The notes beneath the pieces are model-generated. The model was not told the origin of the DNA. It saw only the letters and a program-made list of their open reading frames with translations, and ran no database searches. Shown piece by piece: positions 15,202 through 24,840 of a stretch of DNA of 64,000 nucleotides. Source of the DNA: Australimonas brisbanensis (lineage in GTDB: Bacteria > Chloroflexota > Dehalococcoidia > Lucifugimonadales > Australimonadaceae); assembly GCA_038147155.1 (NCBI GenBank), contig JAYQTA010000006.1, positions 1 through 64,000 on the forward strand, written 5' to 3'. Positions within the stretch are counted from its first letter, which is position 1. Each line of letters starts with the position of its first letter. Made by a program: the position numbers and the translations under genes.

Positions 15202-17427
15202 GTGGGTCTTACACGACGGCAATTCCTCAAGTGGGCAGGGGTCACCAGCGTCGGCGCCGTGGTCTTCAACGGCTGCCGCGTACCCGACCACGAGATCCAG
15301 ATCCAGTCTCCGGTGGAACTTCCCGAGGACCTGGTGACGGGCCGCGATAACTTCTACGCGACCGCCGCCCCGTTCGGCGCGGGCTCCGAGGGCCTGCTGG
15401 TCCGGGTGATGGAGGGGCGCGCCAAGAAGGTCGAGGGCAACCCCGACTACCCCATGAACACCGGCAAGCACGGCCTGCGCGCTGAGTCGCTGCTCCAGGC
15501 CGCCTACCACCCCGACCGCATCACGGGCCCCCTGGCCCGTCGCGGCAAGGGCGGCGCCTTCCAGCGCATCTCCTGGCAGGATGCCATCGGCCGCCTCGCC
15601 ACGCTGCTGGGCGAGGCCGAGGCAGGCTCGGTGCTGCTGGCGGTGAACCCTGCCCGCGGTGAGCTGGCCTCGGTGGTGGACCGCTTCGCGGCGGGCGCGG
15701 GCGTGACGGTGGCGGGCTTCGACCCGGCCGACCAGACCGTGCTGCGCGCGGCAGTGAAGAAGGTGTTCGGCCAGGACACCCTGCCCACCTTCGACCTGGC
15801 CCACGCGGGGCACGTGCTCTCCTTCGGCGCCGACATCCTCGGCACCTGGGTGGACCCCACCCACTTCTCTCGTGGGTACGGCGAGTTGCGCCAGGGCAAC
15901 GGGCACGGGCGCGGCACGCTGACGGTGGTGGACTCTCGCCTCTCGGTGACGGCGGCCGCCGCCGACCGGTGGCACTACGTCAAGCCCGGCACGGAAGGGC
16001 TGCTCGCCCTGTCCATCGCCCAGGTCATCATCGACGAGGGGCTGGGCGATGCCGCGGCTGCCTCCCGCCTCACCGGCGGGCGCGGCGCCGGTGCGCTGTC
16101 CGCCTACCGGCCCTCGGTGGTCGCCACCGAGATCGGCCTGTCCGCTGAGCAGATCATCGCCCTGGCCCACGAGTTCGCCTCCAAGGAGCACGGGCAGTCC
16201 GTCGCCATCGGCGGCGGCGCGGCCGGTGCCCACACCAACGGCCTCTTCAACCTGAGCGCCATCTACGCGCTCAACTACCTGGTGGGCGCGGTGAACAAGC
16301 CGGGCGGGGTCATCTTCAACCCAGCCACGCGCGTCTCCCGCATCCCCGCAGCACCGCTGCGCGCATGGAAGGGCCACGTGGCCGACATGCGCTCCGGAAA
16401 GGTGAAGGTGCTGCTGGTGCGCGATGCCAACATCGCCTACGGGCTGCCCAAGGGCCTGGGTGCTGCGGGCGCGGTGGCCAATGTGGAGACGGTGGTGAGC
16501 TTCTCGTCGTTCCTGGACGAGACCACCGCCCTGGCCGACCTGATCCTCCCCGGCTCCACACCGCTGGAGGAGTGGGGCACCGACACCCCCGACCCCGGCC
16601 CCGGCTTCGAAACCGTGGCCTTCCAGCAGCCGGTGATTCGCCCCTACCGCGACACGCTCGCCTTCGGCGATGTGCTGGCGCGCACGGGCGCTCAGATGGG
16701 CATCGAAGGGCTGCCGGTGAGCATGCAGGAGGCGGTAAAGGCCACGGCCCAGGCGCTGCACGCCACGGGCACCGGCTCCGTCACTCGCCCGACCTTCGCG
16801 GAGTTCTGGAAGCGCTCTCTGGAGCGCGGCGGCTGGTGGAACGACCGTGCGAAGGGCACGGGCTCCGGCTCGGCCCCCGCTTTGCCCACCAGCCCGGAGC
16901 GCGCGACCATCGCGGGCGATGCCCACGATTACCCGTTCCACCTGGTGCCCTTCGAGGGGCACGGCATCGGCGCCGGCGACATGGCGCACCTGCCCTGGGC
17001 GCAGAACGTGCCCGACCCCATCACCACGGCCACCTGGACCACGTGGGTTGAGCTGAACCCCCAGACGGCCAAGGCGATGGACCTGGCCCAGGACGATGTG
17101 GTGGTGGTGGAGGCCCCGAACGGGCGCACCATCGAGGCAGCGGTGTATGTCCACCCAGCGGTTCCCCCGCAGGTGGCGGCGATCCCGCTGGGCCAGGGCC
17201 ACACGCAGTTCACGCGCTATGCGGCGAACCGCGGAGCCAACGTGCTGGACATCCTGGACCCGGTCGAGGATTCCGAGACCGGCGCGCTGGCCTGGGCGGC
17301 CACGCGCGTTCGGCTGGTGAAGACCCGGGTGCGCAACCGCGTCCCCAAGCTGGAAGGGCTGTACACACCCTACCAGCTGCCCCATGAGGAGATCATCCTC
17401 GTCCAGCGCGGGAGCGCCGCTCACTAG
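15202..17427 (+). CDS. ACIII subunit ActB1, MopB-superfamily protein
   Basis: A 741-residue protein of the molybdopterin oxidoreductase fold, corresponding to the N-terminal part of ActB. It starts with GTG and a Tat signal, LTRRQFLKWAG, followed by VVFNGC, where the Cys may be lipidated. Later segments such as VRVMEGRAKKVEGNPDYP, GKHGLRAESLLQAAYHPDR and the C-terminal VVVVEAPNGRTIEAAVYVHP are typical of the fold. ActB proteins of known complexes carry no molybdenum cofactor, and no N-terminal Fe-S cysteine cluster is visible here. In most relatives this domain is fused to the Fe-S domain; here that is a separate gene 63 bases downstream. Confidence 0.88.
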   Translation: MGLTRRQFLKWAGVTSVGAVVFNGCRVPDHEIQIQSPVELPEDLVTGRDNFYATAAPFGAGSEGLLVRVMEGRAKKVEGNPDYPMNTGKHGLRAESLLQAAYHPDRITGPLARRGKGGAFQRISWQDAIGRLATLLGEAEAGSVLLAVNPARGELASVVDRFAAGAGVTVAGFDPADQTVLRAAVKKVFGQDTLPTFDLAHAGHVLSFGADILGTWVDPTHFSRGYGELRQGNGHGRGTLTVVDSRLSVTAAAADRWHYVKPGTEGLLALSIAQVIIDEGLGDAAAASRLTGGRGAGALSAYRPSVVATEIGLSAEQIIALAHEFASKEHGQSVAIGGGAAGAHTNGLFNLSAIYALNYLVGAVNKPGGVIFNPATRVSRIPAAPLRAWKGHVADMRSGKVKVLLVRDANIAYGLPKGLGAAGAVANVETVVSFSSFLDETTALADLILPGSTPLEEWGTDTPDPGPGFETVAFQQPVIRPYRDTLAFGDVLARTGAQMGIEGLPVSMQEAVKATAQALHATGTGSVTRPTFAEFWKRSLERGGWWNDRAKGTGSGSAPALPTSPERATIAGDAHDYPFHLVPFEGHGIGAGDMAHLPWAQNVPDPITTATWTTWVELNPQTAKAMDLAQDDVVVVEAPNGRTIEAAVYVHPAVPPQVAAIPLGQGHTQFTRYAANRGANVLDILDPVEDSETGALAWAATRVRLVKTRVRNRVPKLEGLYTPYQLPHEEIILVQRGSAAH

Positions 17428-17490
17428 CGCACCGGACGGACGAGCAGTCATCACCGGCCACGGCCGGAGCAGGAACCGAGGAAGCAAGGC

Positions 17491-18225
17491 ATGGCGACCC
17501 AGACTCAGACCCAGGTGCCGGCGGCTGGCGAAGGCCGCCCCACCAACCACAAGTGGGGGATGGTCATCGACCTGGACCGGTGCACCGGCTGCCAGGCGTG
17601 CGTCATCGCCTGCCAGTCGGAGAACAACCTGCCCATCAACGACCAGGAGCGCTTCTACCAGCGCCGCGCCAACCAGTGGATCCGCGTGGAGCGCTACTGG
17701 GAGGGTGAGTTCCCCAACGTGAAGGCGCGGTTCATCCCGGTGATGTGCCAGCACTGCGACAACGCCCCGTGCGAGTCGGTGTGCCCGGTGTACGCCACCT
17801 ACCACAACCAGGACGGGCTGAACGTGCAGGTGTACAACCGGTGCGTCGGCACCCGGTACTGCGCCAACAACTGCCCCTACCACGCCCGGCACTTCAACTA
17901 CGGCGAGCCGGTCTGGCCCGAGGACCTGCGCAACCAGCTGAACCCGGATGTGACGGTGCGCTCGCGCGGTGTCATGGAGAAGTGCTCTATGTGCGTGCAG
18001 CGGATCCGCCGCGCCACCATCGGCCGGCGCGACCCAGAGGACGGGGCGTTCGACCCGGCCTGCGTGCAGGCGTGCCCCACGGGCGCCATGACCTTCGGTG
18101 ATTTGAACAAGTCCGATTCCAACGTGTCCAAGAAGGCCCACGACGAGCGCCGATTCCGCGTGCTGGAGGGTCTGGGCACCAACCCCAGCGTGATCTACCT
18201 GAAGCAGGTTGACACCCATGCATAA
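17491..18225 (+). CDS. ACIII subunit ActB2, four-cluster iron-sulfur protein
   Basis: A 244-residue ferredoxin-like electron-transfer subunit. Cys sets: C31-C34-C37-C41, C86-C89-C94-C98, C118-(T121)-C124-C128, and C165-C168 with C191-C195. In the third set Thr121 replaces a cysteine (CVGTRYCANNC), predicting one [3Fe-4S] cluster beside three [4Fe-4S] clusters, as in ActB of characterised complexes. There is no signal of its own, so export would depend on assembly with ActB1's Tat signal. Its stop overlaps the start of actC. Confidence 0.92.
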   Translation: MATQTQTQVPAAGEGRPTNHKWGMVIDLDRCTGCQACVIACQSENNLPINDQERFYQRRANQWIRVERYWEGEFPNVKARFIPVMCQHCDNAPCESVCPVYATYHNQDGLNVQVYNRCVGTRYCANNCPYHARHFNYGEPVWPEDLRNQLNPDVTVRSRGVMEKCSMCVQRIRRATIGRRDPEDGAFDPACVQACPTGAMTFGDLNKSDSNVSKKAHDERRFRVLEGLGTNPSVIYLKQVDTHA

Positions 18226-19609
18226 CGGCGAGCACGGCCACTCAGCCGGAGAGTACGCACTGGAGGGCCTGGCCACCCACGCCGACGTGGCGAAGGATGT
18301 GTTGAGCCGCTACCAGGAGGTCACCCCACGCTACCGCGCCTGGCTCATGGCGCTGGGGGTGCTCTTCATCCTGGGTATCGTCGGATTCATCCTGCGCCTG
18401 ATGGACGGTTTCGAGGATGGCTCCAACTGGGGCTACTTCGTCGCCACGCTCTCGTTCATCCTCTCCACCTTCATGGCCATGCCCATCATCTCGGCTGGCC
18501 TGCGTCTCACCAAGGCCAACTGGCGCCGCCCCTTCACCCGCGTGGTGGAGAACATGGCCATCACCGGCGTGCTGATGACGCTGATGGTGCCGGTGGCCCT
18601 GGCTGCGCTGCCCCCGCTGGAGGGGCGTCTGAACATCTGGTTCGACTTCCCCCTGGGCGCTCCGGGCGTGTGGGACTTCATTGCCTACGGCACGCTGGCC
18701 CTCACGGGTCTGGCCCTGCTGTGGACGCTGGCCCTGCCGGATCTGGCAGCCGCCCGTGACCACCTGCCCGCCTCATCCGCCCGCCTCGGTATCGTGCGCT
18801 GGCTCGCCGCCGGTTGGGAGGGCAGCCTGCGCCAGTGGCGCGTGCAGCGCCAGGCGGCGCTGGTGCTGGGCGCGGTCTACCTGCTCACCTACCCGCTGGT
18901 GCAGACGCTGATGGTGGCCGACTTCCACCTGGGCCTGCTGCCCGGTTCCAAGGACGCCATCTTCCCCGCCACGCAGGTGGTCTACGCGCTCCAGTCCGGC
19001 ATCGGTCTCACCATGATGACCATGTTCGCGATGCGCCGGATGGGCGGGTACACCCAATACTTCACCGTGGAGCAGTTCTGGGCGCTGGCCAAGCCGATGC
19101 TGGCCCTGGCCATGCTCTGGTTCTACTTCTGGTGGGCCAGCTTCATCTCCTTCTGGTACGGGCGCGAGCCGCGTGATGTGGCCACGCTCCAGTACCTGTT
19201 CCTCGGCCCGTGGATGATCCCCTTCTTCACCTCTTTCATCCTCAACTTCCTGGGCCCGCTGATCGCCCTGATCTGGAACCCGGTGCGCCGGTCCATTTGG
19301 GGACCGACCATCGTGGGGACCAGCATCGTGCTGGGCGCGCTCATCAACCAGACTCGGCTGATGGTCTCCGCCTTCGCAGTGCCCGACCACTCCCAGCACG
19401 TGCTGAACCCGATCCCGCCGGCCCAGTGGCCGGGCGTGCCCGACCTGCTCATCGTGGTGGGCGGCATCAGCGGATGCGTGCTGCTCTTCATGCTGGTGAG
19501 CAAGATCATCCCGCCGGTCTCCATCTTCGAGGTCGCCGAGGGGCTGCGTCTGGTCAAGGTCCGCCGATTCCTGGGCCGCACGGTCCGGGTCATCGCCAAG
19601 TCCCACTAG
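18218..19609 (+). CDS. actC: ACIII quinol-binding membrane subunit ActC (NrfD/PsrC family)
   Basis: A 463-residue NrfD/PsrC-like integral membrane protein with about ten helices, one of two paralogous quinol-site subunits of ACIII. An N-terminal cytoplasmic stretch with several His (HNGEHGHSAGEY) precedes the first helix. Charged and aromatic residues in helices (MRRMGGYTQYFTVEQFW) fit the family. The ATG at 18218 overlaps actB2 by eight bases; a TTG at 18209 is an alternative start. Followed after 22 bases by the paralogue actF. Confidence 0.9.
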   Translation: MHNGEHGHSAGEYALEGLATHADVAKDVLSRYQEVTPRYRAWLMALGVLFILGIVGFILRLMDGFEDGSNWGYFVATLSFILSTFMAMPIISAGLRLTKANWRRPFTRVVENMAITGVLMTLMVPVALAALPPLEGRLNIWFDFPLGAPGVWDFIAYGTLALTGLALLWTLALPDLAAARDHLPASSARLGIVRWLAAGWEGSLRQWRVQRQAALVLGAVYLLTYPLVQTLMVADFHLGLLPGSKDAIFPATQVVYALQSGIGLTMMTMFAMRRMGGYTQYFTVEQFWALAKPMLALAMLWFYFWWASFISFWYGREPRDVATLQYLFLGPWMIPFFTSFILNFLGPLIALIWNPVRRSIWGPTIVGTSIVLGALINQTRLMVSAFAVPDHSQHVLNPIPPAQWPGVPDLLIVVGGISGCVLLFMLVSKIIPPVSIFEVAEGLRLVKVRRFLGRTVRVIAKSH

Positions 19610-19631
19610 GAAAGCGCGAGCACACAAGCAG

Positions 19632-21005
19632 ATGTACTACCGCAGGACACTGACCGAAGCACAGATCAACCGCGAGCTGCTGGGCACGGTGCTCAGCACC
19701 CCCCTCTGGTGGGTGGTGCTCACCGGCCTCCTCGGCATCGTGGTCGCCGGCATGCTCAGCGCCATCGGCTTCATGTTCAACCAGGGGCTGAAGGTCACCG
19801 GGCTGGGCGAGCCGGTATTCTGGGGCTTCTTCATCACCAACTTCATCTTCTGGGTGGGCATCTCCCACGCAGGCGTGATGATTTCTGCGATCCTGCGCCT
19901 CTCCCAAGCGGAGTGGCGTCGTCCCATGGTGCGCGCGGCAGAGACGATGACCGTCTTCTCCCTCATGTGCTCCCTGCTGATGCCGTTGATCCACGCCGGG
20001 CGCCCCTGGCGCATCTTCTACTGGGTCTTCCCCTACGACTGGGCCCGTGGCATCTGGCCGGACGTGCGCTCCCCGCTGGTGTGGGATCCCACGGCCATCA
20101 TCACCTACCTCACCTCTTCCTCGCTGTTCGTCTACACGGCGCTCATCCCTGACCTTGCCGTGATCCGTGACCGTTCCACCGGCTGGCGCCGGACGGTGTA
20201 CGGCATCCTGGCCCTCGGCTGGCACGGCAACCCGCGTCAGTGGAAGCTCCAGGGGCTGGCGGGCATCCTGCTCTCCGCTCTGATTCTTCCGGTGTTCGTC
20301 TCGGTGCACTCCATCGTTTCGTGGGACTTCTCCGTCTCCCTGGTGCCGGCCTGGCACGTGACGGTGTTCGCCCCCTACTTCGTCATCGGTGCGGTCCACT
20401 CCGGCGTGAGCGCCGTGGTCACGCTGATGATCATCATGCGCAAGCTTTACAAGTTGGAGAACTACATATGGGAGGAGCACATCGATGCGGTGGCGCGCCT
20501 CCTGATCGTGGTGGCCAATACCTGGCTCTTCTTCTTCTGGCTCGACCTGGTCTGGGCGCTCTGGCTCAAGGAAGAGCAGGAGATGGCCGTCTGGCAGCTG
20601 CGCATGTTCGAAGCGCCATGGAGTTGGCTGTTCTTCCTGTTCTTCACTTTGGGCTACGCCATCCCGGTGCCGCTGTGGATGTTCCGCAAGGTGCGCCGCT
20701 CCTTCACCTGGATGCTGTGGACGAGCCTGATCGTGAACTTCGGCATGTTCCTGGAGCGTCTGCTCATCATCGTCCCGTCCCTGGCCAAACGAGGCCCGTG
20801 GGTCTTCGACTGGGCCTCCTACCGGCCCAGCCCGGTGGAGATCACCGTGATCGGCGGGTCGGTGGCCCTGGTGTCGTTCCTGCTGCTGCTGTTCAGCAAG
20901 TTCTTCCCCCTCATCCCCCTGTGGGAGGAGAAGGAAGGCCAGTTGTTCATCGATGAGATCAAGGTCGGCGCGCGGGTAGTGCCCGCCATCGTCAAGGAGC
21001 ACTAG
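19632..21005 (+). CDS. actF: ACIII membrane subunit ActF (second NrfD/PsrC paralogue)
   Basis: A 457-residue polytopic protein of the NrfD/PsrC family, paralogous to ActC, with about ten helices. Recognisable segments include FFITNFIFWVGISHAGVMISAILRLSQAEWRRP and FAPYFVIGAVHSGVSAVVTLM, where His and acidic residues lie near the proposed quinol site and proton path. The weak ribosome site and 22-base gap after actC suggest coupled expression. Order A-B1-B2-C-F-D-E differs from the A-B-C-D-E-F order used to name the subunits. Confidence 0.87.
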   Translation: MYYRRTLTEAQINRELLGTVLSTPLWWVVLTGLLGIVVAGMLSAIGFMFNQGLKVTGLGEPVFWGFFITNFIFWVGISHAGVMISAILRLSQAEWRRPMVRAAETMTVFSLMCSLLMPLIHAGRPWRIFYWVFPYDWARGIWPDVRSPLVWDPTAIITYLTSSSLFVYTALIPDLAVIRDRSTGWRRTVYGILALGWHGNPRQWKLQGLAGILLSALILPVFVSVHSIVSWDFSVSLVPAWHVTVFAPYFVIGAVHSGVSAVVTLMIIMRKLYKLENYIWEEHIDAVARLLIVVANTWLFFFWLDLVWALWLKEEQEMAVWQLRMFEAPWSWLFFLFFTLGYAIPVPLWMFRKVRRSFTWMLWTSLIVNFGMFLERLLIIVPSLAKRGPWVFDWASYRPSPVEITVIGGSVALVSFLLLLFSKFFPLIPLWEEKEGQLFIDEIKVGARVVPAIVKEH

Positions 21006-21050
21006 TCCTTCGTTCACCGGCCGGTTCAACGAGAAAAAGCGAGGCAAGCG

Positions 21051-21563
21051 ATGGCGACCCGAAAGCTGTTGGGACTGTTCCAGGACCCCGAAAAGGTGGC
21101 GGAGGCCATGTCCGCCCTCAAGGACGGTGGCTTCCCCGGTGAGGACCTGGACGTCTACTCCGGTGCCCCTTACCCCGAGGGCTCCTTCGGTGAGCACGAC
21201 CCCGCCCACCGGCTGTTCATGTTCCCGCTGGTCGGCGCGCTGGTGGGCTTCACCATCGGCCTGCTGTGGACGGCGGGCACACAGATCTCCTACCCGCTGG
21301 TCACGGGCGGCAAGCCGCTGCTGTCCATCCCGCCCATGACCATCATCATGTACGAGAACACCATGCTGGGCGCCATCATCTTCACGGTGCTGGGCGTCCT
21401 GTTCGAGTCGCGCCTGCCCAAGCGTTCCCTGGGCCTCTACGACGAGCGCATCACCGAGGGTTATCTGGGCCTGGTGGTGGACTGCCCTGCGGAGAAGGCT
21501 GCGGACGCCGAGCGCATCCTCACCGCCAATGGCGCCGAGGAAGTGAAGAAGGACGCGGCCTAG
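21051..21563 (+). CDS. actD: ACIII subunit ActD (DUF3341)
   Basis: A 170-residue DUF3341 protein. An N-terminal ferredoxin-like soluble domain (LLGLFQDPEKVAEAMSALKD) is followed by two membrane helices (about residues 64-86 and 98-122) and a C-terminal soluble region. Sequence such as DVYSGAPYPEGSFGEHDPAH matches the family. ActD packs beside the NrfD-like subunits. GAGG precedes the ATG. Confidence 0.9.
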   Translation: MATRKLLGLFQDPEKVAEAMSALKDGGFPGEDLDVYSGAPYPEGSFGEHDPAHRLFMFPLVGALVGFTIGLLWTAGTQISYPLVTGGKPLLSIPPMTIIMYENTMLGAIIFTVLGVLFESRLPKRSLGLYDERITEGYLGLVVDCPAEKAADAERILTANGAEEVKKDAA

Positions 21564-21582
21564 GCCGGTTATCATCAACGGG

Positions 21583-22251
21583 ATGGCGGAACCCTTGCGT
21601 ACCTCCTGGACGAAACTCACATCACTCTTCCTGGCAGCCCTGGTGCTGACCCTGGCGCTTGCCGCCTGCAAGCCGGGCGACCCGGCCCGGTCCACCGGCG
21701 CCTACCCCATCGACATCTTCCAGGAGATGCACTACAACCAGACCCACAAGGCGCAGGAGCCCCCGCGCCTGACCGCCCCGTCCGACTCGATTCCCGTCTC
21801 CGGTGGCTACATCCCCGCAGGCACCAAGGCCGAGATGAAGGACGTGGCCAACCCCTACGCCTCCGACGCCGACCTGCTGGAGCACGCGGCGCTGGTCTAC
21901 CGTCAGAACTGCTCCATGTGCCACGGCCTCACCTCTGCGGGCGACGGCCCCGTGGGTGCGAAGATCGTCTCCTACGGCGGCACACAGCCCCCGGCCTTCA
22001 GCAGCGGTCGCGTGCAGGCGCTGACGGCGGGCGAGGCGTATGCCTCCATCTCCAACGGCCTGTACATCGGCGCGAGCCTCTTCTACATGCCGCCCTTCCA
22101 GGGGCTGCTGTCCGAGCACGACCGCTGGGCCCTGGCCGCCCTGGCCACGGCCGACGAGGCCACGCGCGCCGCTGCGCTGGCTGCGGTGAACGCGCAGGAC
22201 GAGCCCACCCGCACGCTGCGCCTGCTTCAGCTGCGCGGTCTCATCGACTAG
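21583..22251 (+). CDS. actE: ACIII monoheme cytochrome c lipoprotein ActE
   Basis: A 222-residue exported monoheme cytochrome c. The lipoprotein signal ends LALAAC with Cys29 as the anchor. The heme site CSMCH is at residues 110-114, and a likely axial Met lies in FYMPPF. The preceding region (GGYIPAGTKAEMKDVANPY) is typical of ActE. It completes the ACIII set and could pass electrons on to an oxidase that is not in this window. The ccm genes follow after 34 bases. Confidence 0.9.
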   Translation: MAEPLRTSWTKLTSLFLAALVLTLALAACKPGDPARSTGAYPIDIFQEMHYNQTHKAQEPPRLTAPSDSIPVSGGYIPAGTKAEMKDVANPYASDADLLEHAALVYRQNCSMCHGLTSAGDGPVGAKIVSYGGTQPPAFSSGRVQALTAGEAYASISNGLYIGASLFYMPPFQGLLSEHDRWALAALATADEATRAAALAAVNAQDEPTRTLRLLQLRGLID

Positions 22252-22285
22252 TGGACGGCGGCCGCGCGCGCGGCCAGGTGGTGGT

Positions 22286-22846
22286 GTGAACCTGTCCCTA
22301 CGTCCCCTGTCAGCGCCCATGCGGCTCCTCGCCGTGTGGGCGCTCGTTCTGTGCGCGCTGGCGGCACTGACCGTGCCGGGCACGGCACTCGCGCAGGACG
22401 CCACCGGCCTGCCACCGGAGTTGGACACCCGCGCCCAGGGGCTCTACGACGCACTGCTGTGCCCCCAGTGCCGGGGGCAGACCATCGGTGCATCATCCGC
22501 CCCGGTGGCCGTCTCCATGCGCCAGACGGTGAGGGAGATGCTGGTGGAGGGGGCCAGTGACAAGGAGATCCTGGACTTCATGGTCGATGCTTTCGGGGAG
22601 AGCGTGCTGGCCTCCCCGCCCAAGCACGGGATGAGCCTCATCATCTGGCTGATCCCGCCCATCGCATTGGCCCTGGGCGCGCTGGCCGTGACGCTGGCGC
22701 TGCGCTCGCTCCGGCGCGCACCCCACGCACCCATCGCGCCCGCTCCAGCGGCATCCAACCCCGCCGATGCGGCGTACCTGTCAGTGGTGGACGCAGAGCT
22801 GGGTGAGGAGCCCGGCGCCAACCTCAACGGAGCGAACGAGAGATGA
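22286..22846 (+). CDS. ccmH: Cytochrome c maturation thioredoxin-like reductant CcmH
   Basis: A 186-residue CcmH/CycL-type protein that helps reduce apocytochrome CXXCH cysteines before heme attachment. It has an N-terminal signal or anchor ending near residue 37. The redox motif LCPQCRGQT has Cys59 and Cys62, and a second membrane helix spans about residues 112-132. The GTG at 22286 has AGGTGG upstream; ATG 22319 is an alternative. Its stop overlaps ccmF by four bases (ATGA). It directly follows the ACIII operon, whose ActA and ActE need six heme attachments. Confidence 0.9.
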   Translation: MNLSLRPLSAPMRLLAVWALVLCALAALTVPGTALAQDATGLPPELDTRAQGLYDALLCPQCRGQTIGASSAPVAVSMRQTVREMLVEGASDKEILDFMVDAFGESVLASPPKHGMSLIIWLIPPIALALGALAVTLALRSLRRAPHAPIAPAPAASNPADAAYLSVVDAELGEEPGANLNGANER

Positions 22847-24840
22847 GCCAGCTGGGCACGGCCAGCATCACCATCGCCCTGGCCATCGCGCTCTATGGGA
22901 TGGCCGCCTCGGCCCTAGGTGCCCGCCTAAGCGCTCCCGCGCTGGCGGTGAGCGGGCGGCGCGCCACCTACGCGGCAACGCTGGCGCTGGGCGTCGCGGT
23001 GCTGGCGCTGGTGGTCGCGTTCCTGCGCAACGACTTCTCCATCGCCTACGTGGCGGGGCATTCCTCCCTGTCCATGCCGCGCGTGTACACGTGGGTGGCC
23101 TTCTACGCGGGAAACGAGGGCTCGCTGCTGTATGTAGCCTTCGCCATGGCCGGCATGAGCGCACTCACCATGCGCCTCACCCACCGGCGCCTGGGAACCC
23201 AGCGCGGGTACGCCAACGCCGTCCTGCTGGGCATCCTGGCCTTCTTCGTCCTGGTGCTGCGCACCCTGGCGAACCCCTTCGCCCAAGGCTCGTTCGTCCC
23301 GGCGGACGGCGAGGGCATCAATCCCCTGCTGACCCACCCCGGCATGTTCTTCCACCCCCCGCTGATCATGGTGGGGCTCATCGCCATCGCGGTGCCTTTC
23401 GCCTTCGCCATGGGGGGGCTGCTCGCCCGGCGGCTGGACGATGACTGGGTGGACACCGCGCGCATCTGGGGCATCGTCGCCTGGGCGCTGCTGGGCACCG
23501 GCAACCTACTGGGGTCGTGGTGGGCCTACACCATCCTGGGCTGGGGCGGCTATTGGGCGTGGGACCCGGTGGAGAACGCGGCGTTCATGCCGTGGCTGGC
23601 GCTGACGGCCTTCATCCACTCCATCATGGTGCAGAAGCGCCGAGGCATGTTCCGCCTGTGGAACATCGCGCTCATCAACATCGCCTTCACCCTGGGCGCC
23701 TTCGGCATCTTCATCAATCGGGGCGGCCCCGTGCCCTCGGTGCACTCCTTCGGCGCATCCACCCTAGGTTGGGTGTTCCTGCTGTTCCTGGGCGTGAGCG
23801 TGGTGGCCTCCTTCGGCCTCTTCTTCCAGCGCTGGGGCTCCCTGCGTTCGGCGGCGAGCCTCGATTCGTACCTCTCCCGCGAGGCGGCCTTCCTGGTCAA
23901 CAACCTGCTGCTGCTGGCCATCGCCTTCGTCACCCTGTGGGGTGTGGTCTTCCCGCTCATATCGGAATTGTTACTGGGGCGCACCATCACCGTGGGTGAG
24001 CCCTTCTATAACCAGGTCAACGGCCCGCTGCTCATCGCCCTGGTGGCGCTCATGGGCGTGGGCCCGGTACTCCCGTGGCGCACGGCCACCTGGGCTGCCG
24101 TTTGGCGTCAGCTGCGCTGGGGGGCCGCCGTCACCGGCGTGCTCACCCTGGCCTCCGCCGTTGCGTGGGCCATCACCTCTCCGGTGGTGCTGGTGGCCAT
24201 CGCCTCGAGCACGCTGGTGGCGGTGCTGGTGGTGAGCGAGCTGGCGCGCGGGACACGCTCGCGCCGGCGCAGCACGGGCGCCCCCTGGCCGCTGGCGCTG
24301 TGGGAACTGGTGGCCTCCAATCGCCCCCGCTACGGCGGCTACGTGGTACACGTGGCGGTGGTGATGCTGGCCTTCGGCATCGTCGGCTCCTCATTCTACG
24401 GCCTGGAGCGCGATGTGATCCTGCCCGTGGGCGGTACGGCGCAGGTGGGCGCGTACACGGTGCGGTTCGAGGGCACCAGCACCACGGCCTTCGTCGACCG
24501 CACCGAGCGCATCGCCACCCTCTCCGTGGCCCGCGATGGGCAGCCCCTGGGCACCCTGGAGGCCTGGCACGGGGTCTACCCCGCCTTCTCCATGCTCACC
24601 ACCCGCGCGGCGATACGCTCCACGCCGGTGGAGGACCTGTATGTCATCTTCTCGGAGTTGCAGCCGGACGGGGCGAGCGCGGCCTTCCGCCTCCTGGTGA
24701 ATCCGCTGGTGTGGTGGATGTGGCTGGCCGGGCCGGTGCTCATCGCAGGCACGGTGCTGGCGCTCTGGCCCGCCCGCGCCCGCGCCGCCGCAACGGTGCG
24801 CCTGCCCGCTGGCACCAAGCCTGAAGGGGGGGCCGCGTGA
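22843..24840 (+). CDS. ccmF: Heme lyase subunit CcmF
   Basis: A 665-residue polytopic protein of the CcmF/NrfE family that joins heme to apocytochromes in system I. The tryptophan-rich WWD segment reads GGYWAWDPVENAAFMPWL near residues 231-248. Conserved His residues occur in the loops (THPGMFFHPP and IHSIMV), and a large exported domain precedes the last helix. It overlaps ccmH and the next gene by four bases each. CcmABCDE are not in the window, so heme delivery must be encoded elsewhere. Confidence 0.93.
   Translation: MSQLGTASITIALAIALYGMAASALGARLSAPALAVSGRRATYAATLALGVAVLALVVAFLRNDFSIAYVAGHSSLSMPRVYTWVAFYAGNEGSLLYVAFAMAGMSALTMRLTHRRLGTQRGYANAVLLGILAFFVLVLRTLANPFAQGSFVPADGEGINPLLTHPGMFFHPPLIMVGLIAIAVPFAFAMGGLLARRLDDDWVDTARIWGIVAWALLGTGNLLGSWWAYTILGWGGYWAWDPVENAAFMPWLALTAFIHSIMVQKRRGMFRLWNIALINIAFTLGAFGIFINRGGPVPSVHSFGASTLGWVFLLFLGVSVVASFGLFFQRWGSLRSAASLDSYLSREAAFLVNNLLLLAIAFVTLWGVVFPLISELLLGRTITVGEPFYNQVNGPLLIALVALMGVGPVLPWRTATWAAVWRQLRWGAAVTGVLTLASAVAWAITSPVVLVAIASSTLVAVLVVSELARGTRSRRRSTGAPWPLALWELVASNRPRYGGYVVHVAVVMLAFGIVGSSFYGLERDVILPVGGTAQVGAYTVRFEGTSTTAFVDRTERIATLSVARDGQPLGTLEAWHGVYPAFSMLTTRAAIRSTPVEDLYVIFSELQPDGASAAFRLLVNPLVWWMWLAGPVLIAGTVLALWPARARAAATVRLPAGTKPEGGAA

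Noticed and set aside
15202..17427. ActB1 as a true molybdenum oxidoreductase (for example formate dehydrogenase)
   Set aside because: It has no N-terminal Fe-S cysteines and lies among pentaheme ActA, two NrfD proteins, DUF3341 ActD and ActE, which is the ACIII set.
15163..18276. A 1037-residue minus-strand frame across the ACIII genes
   Set aside because: It covers ActB1 and ActB2, whose motifs are unambiguous; the antisense product is low-complexity and lacks a ribosome site.
19590..21695. A 701-residue minus-strand frame across actF and actD
   Set aside because: Antisense shadow; His/Asp/Glu-rich composition typical of reversed membrane-protein codons.
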